Assembly (NCBI GenBank): GCA_947457085.1
Contig: CANGUS010000090.1
Location: forward strand, 1-7,355
DNA: 7,355 nt
Reading direction: 5' to 3'
Source of the DNA: Bacteroidota bacterium
GTDB lineage: Bacteria > Bacteroidota > Bacteroidia > Chitinophagales > Chitinophagaceae
Positions 1-5,931 of the stretch are shown here, in pieces. Made by a program: the position numbers and the translations under genes. The notes beneath the pieces were generated by a model. It saw only the letters and a program-made list of their open reading frames with translations, did no database searches and had not been told where the DNA came from. How positions within the stretch are numbered: the stretch's first letter is position 1; every line of letters begins with the position of its first letter.

Positions 1-126
1 CAACCCGTTCCTGGGTATTTAGAAGTAGCCAATATGGAATTGATTGCCACTTATTTCGTAGGCAATTTTCACAAAACAAAACCATTTCAACAATATCAAA
101 ATGAATTTAAGGGCACTTGGAAGTAA
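1..126 (+). CDS. C-terminal end of an unrecognised protein (5' truncated)
   Basis: Frame 1 is open from the window edge to TAA at 124-126 and gives 41 residues, beginning QPVPGYLEVANMELIATYFV and ending in NEFKGTWK. The residue composition is that of a normal soluble globular protein, with no membrane segment. I do not recognise the family, and most of the protein lies outside the window, so no function is given. The gene converges on the minus-strand Mur ligase, whose stop lies 75 bp away. The gap between them carries an inverted heptamer-repeat element (139-199) and no classical T-tailed terminator. That the reading frame is real is likely from its codon pattern and sensible protein sequence. 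Confidence 0.7.
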   Translation, partial: QPVPGYLEVANMELIATYFVGNFHKTKPFQQYQNEFKGTWK

Positions 127-137
127 AAAAGATAAGA

Positions 138-200
138 GATGTCAGTTTTCAGCTAAAATATCAATTAGTTGACTATAATAAAGAACTGGCATCAGACATC
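138..200. repeat. Inverted heptamer-repeat element, convergent intergenic copy
   Basis: Two tandem 7-mers at 139-152 (ATGTCAG, then TTTTCAG) face two inverted 7-mers at 186-199 (CTGGCAT, then CAGACAT) across a 33-bp AT-rich spacer. The outer ends are GATGTC (138-143) and GACATC (195-200). The same end sequences and the same head-to-head layout occur in the copy inside the Mur ligase gene (775-845). The element fills most of the gap between two convergent genes and abuts the ligase stop codon, so a transcript could fold here. The arms match only partly and no T-tract follows, so a terminator role is inference. Confidence 0.5.
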
Positions 201-1622
201 TTACATCATTTCAAACACTTCTTTGCTGAATTTCTCCAAACTAGGATCTCTTGCGCCCATTAATAGCAACACGGTATTTTCTGTTAGTGTTGGCTTCATT
301 TGTGCAAATAAATCTTTGCGATCTTCTACAAAAAAAGCTTGCACACCATTTGCTTTCAAATCATTGATGATGTCGTTGGCAGATATATCCTTCACAGCAG
401 TACCTCCTGCATAGTATATTTCACTCATCCAAATTTCATCTTGTGGCCTTAATGAGTGGGTTATTTCCTCCACTAATTCTTTGCGAATAAAACGTGTTGG
501 GCCATAGCCATGTGGCTGAAACCAAGCAACTAATTTATCCCCCACTGGTTGACAAGCCTTGATAGACGCTGCAATTTTTGCCGGATTGTGTGCATAATCA
601 TCAATGATAGTGACTCCATTTTTTACTCCTAATAATTGATGTCGACGATAAATTCCTCCATAGGTTTTTAACGCATTCGCACATTGCTCCACATTAACTC
701 CCACAATATTGGCCACAGCTATACAAGCCAATGCATTTTCCATATTGTGTTTTCCGATTGTTGGAATTTTAATAGATGTCAGATGCTGGATGCTCGATGT
801 CTGGGTATTCATTTGCTTGTCATCTGACAGCTGACAGCTGACATCAAATTGTATTTCAAATCCTTTTTGAGAAAAATTTACTCCGTCAAAAGGTGTTCCT
901 TCGCCAAAATCCTGTGCACTATTTTGCGAATATTTTTTTGCCAATGCATGGGATTGATTCACCACAAACGACCCTTTTGTATTGTTTTTAAATGTTTGGA
1001 AAATTTCAAACAATTCATCCATTTCTTTGTGGTCTTTATCGATACTTAACAGCAAACCAATTTCGGGTTTATATTTTACCAAGGTGCCATCACTTTCATC
1101 TGCCTCAATCAACAACCAATCCGAAGAACCACAATAGGCATTTCCAATTTTTCCATCTTGTTGCAAACTGGCTAGACCCGCGCCTGTTATCAAGGATGGG
1201 CTTACGCCATTTTCATATAATATATGAAATAACATAGCTGTTGTAGTCGACTTCCCTGATGTGCCAGCAATCGCAATCGTTTTTTTACTTGCACAAATTT
1301 GTGCCAACAATTCTGCCCGAATAACGATTGGAATATTCAGCGATTTTGCTTTCGCAATTTCTACATTGGTATCTTCAATGGCAGTCGATATCACAATGGC
1401 TTCTGTGTGTTCATCAATGCCGCTGCCATCTTGTAAAAAACAGTCGATGTTTTCTTTTTGTAATTGTGCTTTTATGTAATCGTTTTCTGGGAAATTAAAC
1501 AATCGATCGCTACCCTTCACCACTTTACCATTCCCTGCTAAATATTGGGCAATGGCACTCATGCCAGCACCTCCAACTCCGATAAAAAAGAAATTCTTTT
1601 TTTGTAAAATATCTTGACTCAT
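201..1622 (-). CDS. MurC-type Mur ligase (UDP-N-acetylmuramate--L-alanine ligase-like), divergent
   Basis: This is a cytoplasmic ATP-dependent amide ligase of the Mur family; MurC joins L-alanine to UDP-N-acetylmuramic acid in peptidoglycan precursor synthesis. All three domains are visible. The N-terminal Rossmann UDP-binding domain has GVGGAGM (15-21). The central ATPase has the P-loop AGTSGKSTTT (119-128, Lys124) and EADESDG (173-179). GKHNMENALA (290-299) and YRRHQ (325-329) lead into the C-terminal domain with DDYAHNP (341-347) and FQPHGYGPTR (368-377). Typical MurC reads GTHGKTTT, DDYAHHP and FQPHRYxRTR, so the sequence departs at each ATP/substrate loop while resembling MurC more than Mpl. 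It may be a paralogue rather than the housekeeping enzyme. At 473 residues it is about MurC size, including an apparent repeat-derived insert (about 260-283). The ATG at 1622 has a good AGGA 7 nt upstream. It is the second gene of an operon, 20 bp after the membrane protein gene. Confidence 0.88.
   Translation of the reverse strand: MSQDILQKKNFFFIGVGGAGMSAIAQYLAGNGKVVKGSDRLFNFPENDYIKAQLQKENIDCFLQDGSGIDEHTEAIVISTAIEDTNVEIAKAKSLNIPIVIRAELLAQICASKKTIAIAGTSGKSTTTAMLFHILYENGVSPSLITGAGLASLQQDGKIGNAYCGSSDWLLIEADESDGTLVKYKPEIGLLLSIDKDHKEMDELFEIFQTFKNNTKGSFVVNQSHALAKKYSQNSAQDFGEGTPFDGVNFSQKGFEIQFDVSCQLSDDKQMNTQTSSIQHLTSIKIPTIGKHNMENALACIAVANIVGVNVEQCANALKTYGGIYRRHQLLGVKNGVTIIDDYAHNPAKIAASIKACQPVGDKLVAWFQPHGYGPTRFIRKELVEEITHSLRPQDEIWMSEIYYAGGTAVKDISANDIINDLKANGVQAFFVEDRKDLFAQMKPTLTENTVLLLMGARDPSLEKFSKEVFEMM
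775..845. repeat. Inverted heptamer-repeat element inside the Mur ligase gene
   Basis: Four tandem 7-mers run from 776 to 803 (first ATGTCAG, last ATGTCTG; each fits ATGNNNG). A 20-bp spacer follows, then three inverted 7-mers at 824-844 (CTGACAG, CTGACAG, CTGACAT). The outer ends GATGTCAG (775-782) and CTGACATC (838-845) are perfect inverted repeats. On the coding strand this becomes about residues 260-283 of the ligase, rich in Ser, Gln and Thr, placed between the central domain strand GFEIQFD and IPTIGKHN. Family members normally show no such Ser/Gln/Thr-rich segment there, from general knowledge of the family. The reading frame stays open throughout. Confidence 0.7.
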
Positions 1623-1642
1623 GTTCTTATCCTTAAATGGTA

Positions 1643-2191
1643 TTATTTTCCTTCAAACAACAGGATCTTTGCTTCTTTGTTCAATTGATCCAATGCGATA
1701 GAAGTTGGCAAAGTTTCTTCTGTGGTTAATACATATTCTGACAATCGTTGTACAAACAATTGACCCGAATCGCCCATTTGAAAAGAAGCCCCTATTCTAT
1801 TCAACATGGTAATTTCTTGCTCCATAACGGTTTTAACAGTTTGCCAAGTTTGTGGCGACACATATAATTGTTGCGATATATTATGTTCAAATTCTGCACG
1901 AATACCTTGTACCATTGCCAGTTGAATATCTTGCGCTGTGGCTCCCGTAGCATAATAACGACTAATCATTGAATTCGGATGCATGCGTTCCACAAAAATA
2001 GTGAGTCGTTCATAAGCTTGTAAACGCATTTGAATCATGCCTTTTGAATTTTCTCTGAAAATAGCCAATTGCTTGCGCTCTATTTCTCTGATTAAAAATT
2101 TATTGACAATTAAAAAACTTGCCCACAAAACGATTAACGCAGGCAAAATGTATTTTAAAATCTCTAGTATTTGTTGTACGGTACTGTTCAT
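1643..2191 (-). CDS. Conserved membrane-anchored protein of unknown function
   Basis: This is a 182-residue protein with one predicted N-terminal membrane helix at about residues 11-33 (ILKYILPALIVLWASFLIV), followed by a basic stretch (REIERKQ) that suggests the rest is cytoplasmic. The remainder is mostly amphipathic helix, with the recognisable segment MRLQAYERLTIFVERMHP just after the anchor. I have seen this RLQAYERL pattern in small Bacteroidota proteins of unknown function (possibly the DUF7935 group; the name is uncertain). No catalytic motif is visible. It is the first gene of a likely operon with the Mur ligase, whose ATG is 20 bp downstream; a cell-envelope link is suggested by that context alone. 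A TATGTTTG -7 element lies 28 bp before the ATG, and a heptamer repeat sits directly upstream of it. Confidence 0.8.
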   Translation of the reverse strand: MNSTVQQILEILKYILPALIVLWASFLIVNKFLIREIERKQLAIFRENSKGMIQMRLQAYERLTIFVERMHPNSMISRYYATGATAQDIQLAMVQGIRAEFEHNISQQLYVSPQTWQTVKTVMEQEITMLNRIGASFQMGDSGQLFVQRLSEYVLTTEETLPTSIALDQLNKEAKILLFEGK

Positions 2192-2218
2192 TGTTCTTTA
2201 TTCTAAAAATATTGTTTG

Positions 2219-2226
2219 CAAACATA
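2219..2226 (-). promoter_or_regulatory. Putative Bacteroidota -7 element (TATGTTTG) for the membrane protein/Mur ligase operon
   Basis: On the minus strand TATGTTTG matches the Bacteroidota -7 consensus TAnnTTTG exactly. It would start transcription near 2211, giving a leader of about 20 nt before the ATG at 2191. No TTG is found at the usual distance upstream; that position is occupied by the heptamer repeat array (2234-2261). The call rests on the -7 match and its location. Confidence 0.5.
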
Positions 2227-2233
2227 CAAAAAG

Positions 2234-2261
2234 TTGTCGGTTGTCTGATGCAGCTTGCTCG
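2234..2261. repeat. Heptamer tandem repeat array upstream of the minus-strand operon promoter
   Basis: Four head-to-tail 7-mers fit the same degenerate family as the other copies: TTGTCGG (2234-2240) and TTGTCTG (2241-2247) are the clearest, and TTGCTCG (2255-2261) differs by one base from a unit in the Mur ligase copy (790-796). The array begins 8 bp upstream of the -7 element on the minus strand, where a -33 region would sit. A possible distant inverted end, GACATC, lies at 2321-2326, but that pairing is weak. Confidence 0.45.
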
Positions 2262-2500
2262 GTTTTGAAATAAGTATAATTTCAGAATGAGTCTTTTTTG
2301 TTAATTTATCTTTCATTGGCGACATCAATTATCAAACCAATCAAAAATATTCAATGCAACAATGATGATGAGTAAGTTATTTACCAACATGATAAAATAT
2401 CCAATACAGAAGTGTTTGACTTGGATGAATATCAAGAATGCGAATAAAAGAGATTCATTGATTTCAAATGCACGGTGCGATGTTTAGCCGCAAATTATTT

Positions 2501-3169
2501 TTAAAACTTCACATTGACCCCAGCTTGAAAAATAGATTCTGGAATAAAATATTTATTAAAAATAAACCATGCTTTCCCTAAACCAAACTCAGAATATACC
2601 CCAATATGCTTGGTAAAATAATAGCGCATACCCACTGTAGTTTCAAAACTCACAGGCTTGGGAATAGAGTACGCTACCGAAAATTGATTTTGAGGTGCCA
2701 AGGTATAGGTTCCTAAATAAATTCGTCCGAAACCAATTCCTAAGCCAACATAGGCATCTATTTTATTTTTATTATAGAAATGATAATTACTTCTTACCAG
2801 TCCGGCAAACTCTTCCGCCTCTACTCCATATTCATAGGGTCTTTTCGCTTTTATGGTGGAATCCCAACCATCATCCATCCATGATAAACGAGAAAAGCTG
2901 TAAGAAAAATTCAAACCAATACTCCACTTTTTAGTGAGCATATAATCGGCTTTTACCATGTAGGGGCCATAGCCTATTATTTTATAATCTTTGTCTTTAT
3001 TATTTATTTTCAGAAAGGTTCTAACAACACTTGGGGCACCATAGCCAACACTGATGCTGATCTTATTTTTGCTGATACAAGGTTGAGTCTCAAATAGCAC
3101 ATGTCCAAATGAAAAGCTACTGATACATAATAATAGGAGGGTAAAGAATAGATGTGGTTTCATATACAT
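2501..3169 (-). CDS. Outer-membrane beta-barrel protein (OmpA-like/OMP_b-brl type)
   Basis: This is a 222-residue exported protein. The N-terminus has a basic start and a hydrophobic core (about 5-20, HLFFTLLLLCISSFSF) with a plausible signal peptidase I site after SFG (residue 22); Cys15 does not sit in a lipobox. The mature part alternates short amphipathic, aromatic and Gly-rich strands (WSIGLNFSYSFSRLSW about 82-97, AYVGLGIGFGRIYLG about 139-153, FETTVGMRYYF about 175-185). It ends in VNVKF, with the terminal Phe typical of outer-membrane barrels recognised by BamA. A barrel of about eight strands is inferred from length. No periplasmic OmpA peptidoglycan domain is present. Substrate and function are unknown. 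Translation may begin at Met1 or Met3. It is divergent from fhs, and no clear -7 element was found for it. Confidence 0.82.
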   Translation of the reverse strand: MYMKPHLFFTLLLLCISSFSFGHVLFETQPCISKNKISISVGYGAPSVVRTFLKINNKDKDYKIIGYGPYMVKADYMLTKKWSIGLNFSYSFSRLSWMDDGWDSTIKAKRPYEYGVEAEEFAGLVRSNYHFYNKNKIDAYVGLGIGFGRIYLGTYTLAPQNQFSVAYSIPKPVSFETTVGMRYYFTKHIGVYSEFGLGKAWFIFNKYFIPESIFQAGVNVKF

Positions 3170-3185
3170 TGCAATTTACGTTCTT

Positions 3186-3211
3186 AAACGAATAGAAAAG
3201 TACATTCGTTT
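3186..3211. promoter_or_regulatory. Perfect 8-bp inverted repeat in the divergent promoter region
   Basis: AAACGAAT (3186-3193) and ATTCGTTT (3204-3211) are exact reverse complements separated by 10 bp, and ATTCGTT recurs at 3236-3242. The repeat lies between the divergent barrel and fhs genes and touches the candidate -33 element of fhs (3209-3212). The form suits a dimeric repressor or activator site, but no regulator gene is in the window. Chance in AT-rich DNA is possible. Confidence 0.35.
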
Positions 3212-3240
3212 GAACTTTCTCTAAAATTATTTTATATTCG
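3209..3240 (+). promoter_or_regulatory. Candidate Bacteroidota promoter for fhs (TTTG-N20-TATATTCG)
   Basis: TTTG at 3209-3212 and TATATTCG at 3233-3240 are 20 bp apart. This fits the Bacteroidota -33/-7 arrangement with one mismatch in the -7 element (TTCG instead of TTTG). Transcription would begin near 3247, leaving a leader of about 70 nt that starts with the heptamer array (3249-3276). Confidence 0.4.
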
Positions 3241-3248
3241 TTATCTAG

Positions 3249-3276
3249 TTGTTGGTCGACTGTTGTCAGTTGTCAG
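3249..3276. repeat. Heptamer tandem repeat array in the presumed fhs leader
   Basis: This holds four head-to-tail 7-mers: TTGTTGG (3249-3255), a diverged unit at 3256-3262, then two identical TTGTCAG units (3263-3276). It belongs to the same family as the arrays near 139, 776 and 2234. It lies about 40 bp before the fhs start codon and just downstream of the candidate fhs promoter. No inverted partner array is seen nearby. Confidence 0.5.
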
Positions 3277-3315
3277 CATTTCATTTACTAAACAAAAAAT
3301 TAATCCTTTAAAATT

Positions 3316-4986
3316 ATGCTTTCAGATTTAGACATTGCACAAGCTGCCGAAATAAAACACATTAAAACCATTGCTGCTAAAATTGGAATCACAGAAGATG
3401 ATTTGCAATATTATGGTAAAAACAAAGCCAAGTTGCCATTGGAATTAATTGATGAAGACAAAATAAAAAAAGCGAAATTAATTTTAGTTTCCGCAGTAAA
3501 CCCGACACCTGCTGGAGAAGGAAAAACAACTGTTTCTATTGGGCTCAATGAGGGTTTAAATAAAATTGGCAAAAAAGCGGTTGTGGTTTTGCGTGAGCCA
3601 AGCTTGGGCCCTGTTTTTGGCATCAAAGGAGGTGCTGCTGGCGGTGGCTATAGCCAAGTGATTCCGATGGAAGATATTAATTTACACTTCACAGGAGATT
3701 TTGCCGCCATTGAAAAAGCCAACAATTTATTAGCCGCATTAATAGATAATAATTTACAAAACAAAGTAGGCAATTTAGGTATTGACCCCCGAACGATCAA
3801 ATGGAAACGAGTGATGGATATGAACGACAGAGCTTTGCGTCAAATTACAATTGGATTGGGTGGCACATTAAATGGCATACCTCGTGAAGATGGTTTTAAT
3901 ATTACACCCGCTTCAGAAGTGATGGCGATCCTTTGCATGAGCAAAGACATAGATGATTTAAAACTTCGTTTAGGAAACATTTTTGTTGGATACACATTTG
4001 ACAAAAAACCTATTTATGCACGCGATTTAAAAGCAGCAGGTGCGATGGCCTTGTTGTTAAAAGATGCCATTAAACCCAATTTGGTACAAACCTTAGAAGG
4101 GAATCCTGCGATTCTTCATGGAGGGCCCTTTGCCAATATTGCACAAGGAACCAATACCATTTTGGCAACCAAAATGGGCTTGAGCTTGGGCGATTATGTA
4201 GTAACAGAAGCAGGCTTTGGTGCCGATTTAGGTGCAGAAAAATTCATGGATATAAAATGTGGTTATGGCAATTTAGCACCCGATGCGATTGTATTGGTTG
4301 CAACTATTCGCGCATTGCGTCACCATGGAGGAGCTAAAAAAGAGGAGTATAATACGGCCAGTATCGAAAGAGTATCCAAAGGTTTTGAAAACTTAGAAAA
4401 GCATATTGAAAACTGTAAAAAATTTGGCATCACACCGGTTGTTGCTATTAATTATTTCCCAGCCGATACGGAGGAAGAAATCAATTATGTGCAAGCACAA
4501 TGTGCTAAACATGGCGTAAAAGCGGTAGTGTCTTATGGCTTTGCTAAAGGAGGTGAAGGAACCAAAGAGTTGGCGCAAACGGTTTGTGATGTAATAGAAA
4601 GTGGAACCAATCATTTTAAACCATTATACGATTGGAATCTTTCTGTAGAAGAAAAAATAAAAACCATTGCTACCGAAATTTATGGCGCATTGGATGTAGA
4701 ATATTCATCGAAGGCAAGAACACAATTAAAACAAATTGCATCTTTAGGCTATGATAAACTTCCCATCTGCATGGCAAAAACTCAAAAGTCTTTAAGCGAT
4801 AAAGAAAGCGTAGTAGGCCGCCCTACTGGCTTTACCATCAACGTTCGTGAGTTTGAATTTGCTGCTGGCGCTGGTTTTATTATCCCTATTTTAGGAGACA
4901 TGATGCGCATGCCTGGTTTGCCTGCTATTCCTGCATCGGAACATATGGACATAGACAATGCTGGGAAAATAAGTGGACTTTCATAA
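3316..4986 (+). CDS. fhs: Formate--tetrahydrofolate ligase
   Basis: Fhs is a cytoplasmic enzyme that makes 10-formyltetrahydrofolate from formate, tetrahydrofolate and ATP, feeding purine, formyl-Met and other one-carbon pathways. The 556 residues are full length for the family (about 555-560). The ATP loop TPAGEGKTT is at 64-72. The first family signature GIKGGAAGGGY is at 102-112, following REPSLGPVF. The second signature, VATIRALRHHGG, is at 328-339, with Arg where Lys is common. TEAGFGADLGAEKF and the C-terminal LPAIPASEHMDID are also typical. The start at 3316 places LSDLDIAQAAEIKHI at the usual N-terminus; no Shine-Dalgarno sequence precedes it. A strong intrinsic terminator follows, so it appears to be a single-gene unit. 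fdhD next door is also linked to formate. No folD or formyl-THF deformylase is in the window. No defect was seen. Confidence 0.97.
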   Translation: MLSDLDIAQAAEIKHIKTIAAKIGITEDDLQYYGKNKAKLPLELIDEDKIKKAKLILVSAVNPTPAGEGKTTVSIGLNEGLNKIGKKAVVVLREPSLGPVFGIKGGAAGGGYSQVIPMEDINLHFTGDFAAIEKANNLLAALIDNNLQNKVGNLGIDPRTIKWKRVMDMNDRALRQITIGLGGTLNGIPREDGFNITPASEVMAILCMSKDIDDLKLRLGNIFVGYTFDKKPIYARDLKAAGAMALLLKDAIKPNLVQTLEGNPAILHGGPFANIAQGTNTILATKMGLSLGDYVVTEAGFGADLGAEKFMDIKCGYGNLAPDAIVLVATIRALRHHGGAKKEEYNTASIERVSKGFENLEKHIENCKKFGITPVVAINYFPADTEEEINYVQAQCAKHGVKAVVSYGFAKGGEGTKELAQTVCDVIESGTNHFKPLYDWNLSVEEKIKTIATEIYGALDVEYSSKARTQLKQIASLGYDKLPICMAKTQKSLSDKESVVGRPTGFTINVREFEFAAGAGFIIPILGDMMRMPGLPAIPASEHMDIDNAGKISGLS

Positions 4987-5013
4987 AGAAAAAAAAGATT
5001 TTATAGATACTAG

Positions 5014-5040
5014 AAAGAGGAGTTGGGTCTCCTCTTTTTT
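5014..5040 (+). terminator. Intrinsic terminator of fhs
   Basis: A 9-bp perfect stem, AAAGAGGAG (5014-5022) with CTCCTCTTT (5029-5037), encloses the 6-nt loop TTGGGT and runs into six T residues (5035-5040). It begins 27 bp after the fhs stop codon. The left side lacks a complementary A-tract, so it acts on the plus strand only. Confidence 0.9.
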
Positions 5041-5041
5041 A

Positions 5042-5072
5042 TTGATGAATAAAATGCAAAAATGTATCTTTG
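5042..5072 (+). promoter_or_regulatory. Putative Bacteroidota promoter of fdhD (TTG-N20-TATCTTTG)
   Basis: TTG at 5042-5044 and TATCTTTG at 5065-5072 are 20 bp apart and match the -33 TTG and -7 TAnnTTTG elements without mismatch. The predicted transcription start, near 5079, lies downstream of the ATG at 5062 but upstream of the in-frame GTG at 5092. The promoter begins right after the fhs terminator. This position decides the fdhD start. Confidence 0.6.
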
Positions 5073-5091
5073 GTTAAACAATTATATCCTT

Positions 5092-5859
5092 GTGCAAATA
5101 GTAGAAGCTATAAAATATGAAAACGGCATTTTTCAATCTGTGGAAGACGCCCTGACCGTAGAAGAAATGTTAAGTATCGCAATCAATGGCAATCCATATA
5201 CCATCACGATGCGTTCGCCTGGTTTCGAAGAAGCACTCACTCGAGGGATCCTATTGAGCGAGGATGTTTATCATGGAAATAACCATCCTATTTTTTCTGT
5301 TATTGAAACAAATCAAAAAGGATATATTACGAAAGTAAATGTGGCTATTCCTCAAGAAGAAATTGAAGATGGCATTCATACCAAAAGAAATTTAATGTCT
5401 GTAACCAGCTGTGGAATGTGTGGCAAAGAAGATACCCATTTAGAGTTAGCAGGAGAAAAGTTAACGCCAAAAATAGCATTGGCACCGGCTACTATTTTAG
5501 ATTTTTTTCAAAAAATGAGCTTGGAACAAAAATTATTTAAAAAAACAGGTGGCTCCCATGCAGCAGCAATCTTCGACACAAATAATAATTTGCAAGTGGC
5601 AATGGAAGATATTGGACGGCACAATGCAGTGGATAAAGCGATTGGTAGTTTGTTGCTGAAAAATGAATTATCCAATGCCCTTTGTTTAATCGTTAGTGGA
5701 AGAATATCCTATGAAATTGTGAGTAAATGCTATAAAGCAAAAATACCATATTTAGCTGCGGTATCTGCACCCTCCAGTTTGGCTGTAGATTTTTGCAAAG
5801 AAAAAGGCATCACACTATTGGGATTTTGCAGGGACACTAAACTAACACAGTACTGCTAA
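5092..5859 (+). CDS. fdhD: FdhD, sulfurtransferase for formate dehydrogenase maturation
   Basis: FdhD passes sulfur from a cysteine desulfurase to the molybdenum cofactor, which is needed for formate dehydrogenase activity; it acts in the cytoplasm. The open frame from ATG 5062 gives 265 residues; the numbering here uses that frame. The sulfur-carrying pair lies in SCGMCG (Cys117 and Cys120). GGSHAAA (163-169) and EDIGRHNAVDKAIG (182-195) are the other conserved blocks, and VSGRISYEIV (211-220) follows. I place the start at GTG 5092 (residue 11, VQIVEAIKYENG). The ATG at 5062 lies only 21 bp after a terminator, and a full promoter match overlaps it; this gives 255 residues. The start is an inference, the product is not. 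The gene lies downstream of fhs but in a separate transcription unit. A formate dehydrogenase or related molybdoenzyme should exist elsewhere; none is in the window. Confidence 0.93.
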   Translation: MQIVEAIKYENGIFQSVEDALTVEEMLSIAINGNPYTITMRSPGFEEALTRGILLSEDVYHGNNHPIFSVIETNQKGYITKVNVAIPQEEIEDGIHTKRNLMSVTSCGMCGKEDTHLELAGEKLTPKIALAPATILDFFQKMSLEQKLFKKTGGSHAAAIFDTNNNLQVAMEDIGRHNAVDKAIGSLLLKNELSNALCLIVSGRISYEIVSKCYKAKIPYLAAVSAPSSLAVDFCKEKGITLLGFCRDTKLTQYC

Positions 5860-5904
5860 CAAACAACGCCCATAGATAAGCATCCCTCAAAACTCCTCCC
5901 AACT

Positions 5905-5927
5905 AAAATCGTTATTCGAAAATCGTT
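5905..5927. repeat. Direct repeat AAAATCGTT upstream of the PLP enzyme promoter
   Basis: AAAATCGTT occurs at 5905-5913 and again at 5919-5927, with starts 14 bp apart, ending 4 bp before the -7 element at 5932. This is where a -33 box or an activator site would be expected. It could be a regulator-binding pair or chance. Confidence 0.35.
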
Positions 5928-5931
5928 TTAC

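Larger units (their letters stand above)
2192..2500. other. 309-bp gene-free stretch; possible gene remnant at 2325-2483 (-)
   Basis: The left part holds the operon promoter (2219-2226) and a heptamer repeat (2234-2261). The rest is AT-rich and has no convincing gene, RNA or terminator. One minus-strand frame is open for 52 codons from 2483 down to TGA at 2325-2327. It reads as a hydrophobic peptide (for example HFCIGYFIMLVNNLLIIIV), with no ATG before its middle. It could be the tail of a decayed membrane protein gene or chance in AT-rich DNA. The short palindrome GCACGGTGC (2470-2478) has too small a loop to act as a terminator for the barrel gene. Confidence 0.4.

Noticed and set aside
138..200. 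Bidirectional intrinsic terminator between the convergent genes
   Set aside because: The pairing is interrupted, the loop exceeds 30 nt and no T-run follows on either strand; it is better described as a repeat element.
775..845. CRISPR-like repeat
   Set aside because: Units are 7 bp with no spacers between them, and the arms are inverted; this does not fit a CRISPR array and no cas gene is present.
849..1479. Three plus-strand open frames (849-1049, 992-1237, 1261-1479)
   Set aside because: All are antisense to the Mur ligase coding region, overlap each other and show no recognisable protein features.
2037..2273. 78-codon plus-strand frame across the membrane protein start and its promoter
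   Set aside because: It is antisense to a better-supported gene and runs through the promoter and heptamer array; no start context.
2470..2478. GCACGGTGC palindrome as a terminator for the barrel gene
   Set aside because: The arms are 4 bp with a 1-nt loop and there is no T-tract on the minus strand downstream.
4393..4614. 73-codon minus-strand frame inside fhs
   Set aside because: It is a shadow of the conserved fhs coding region.
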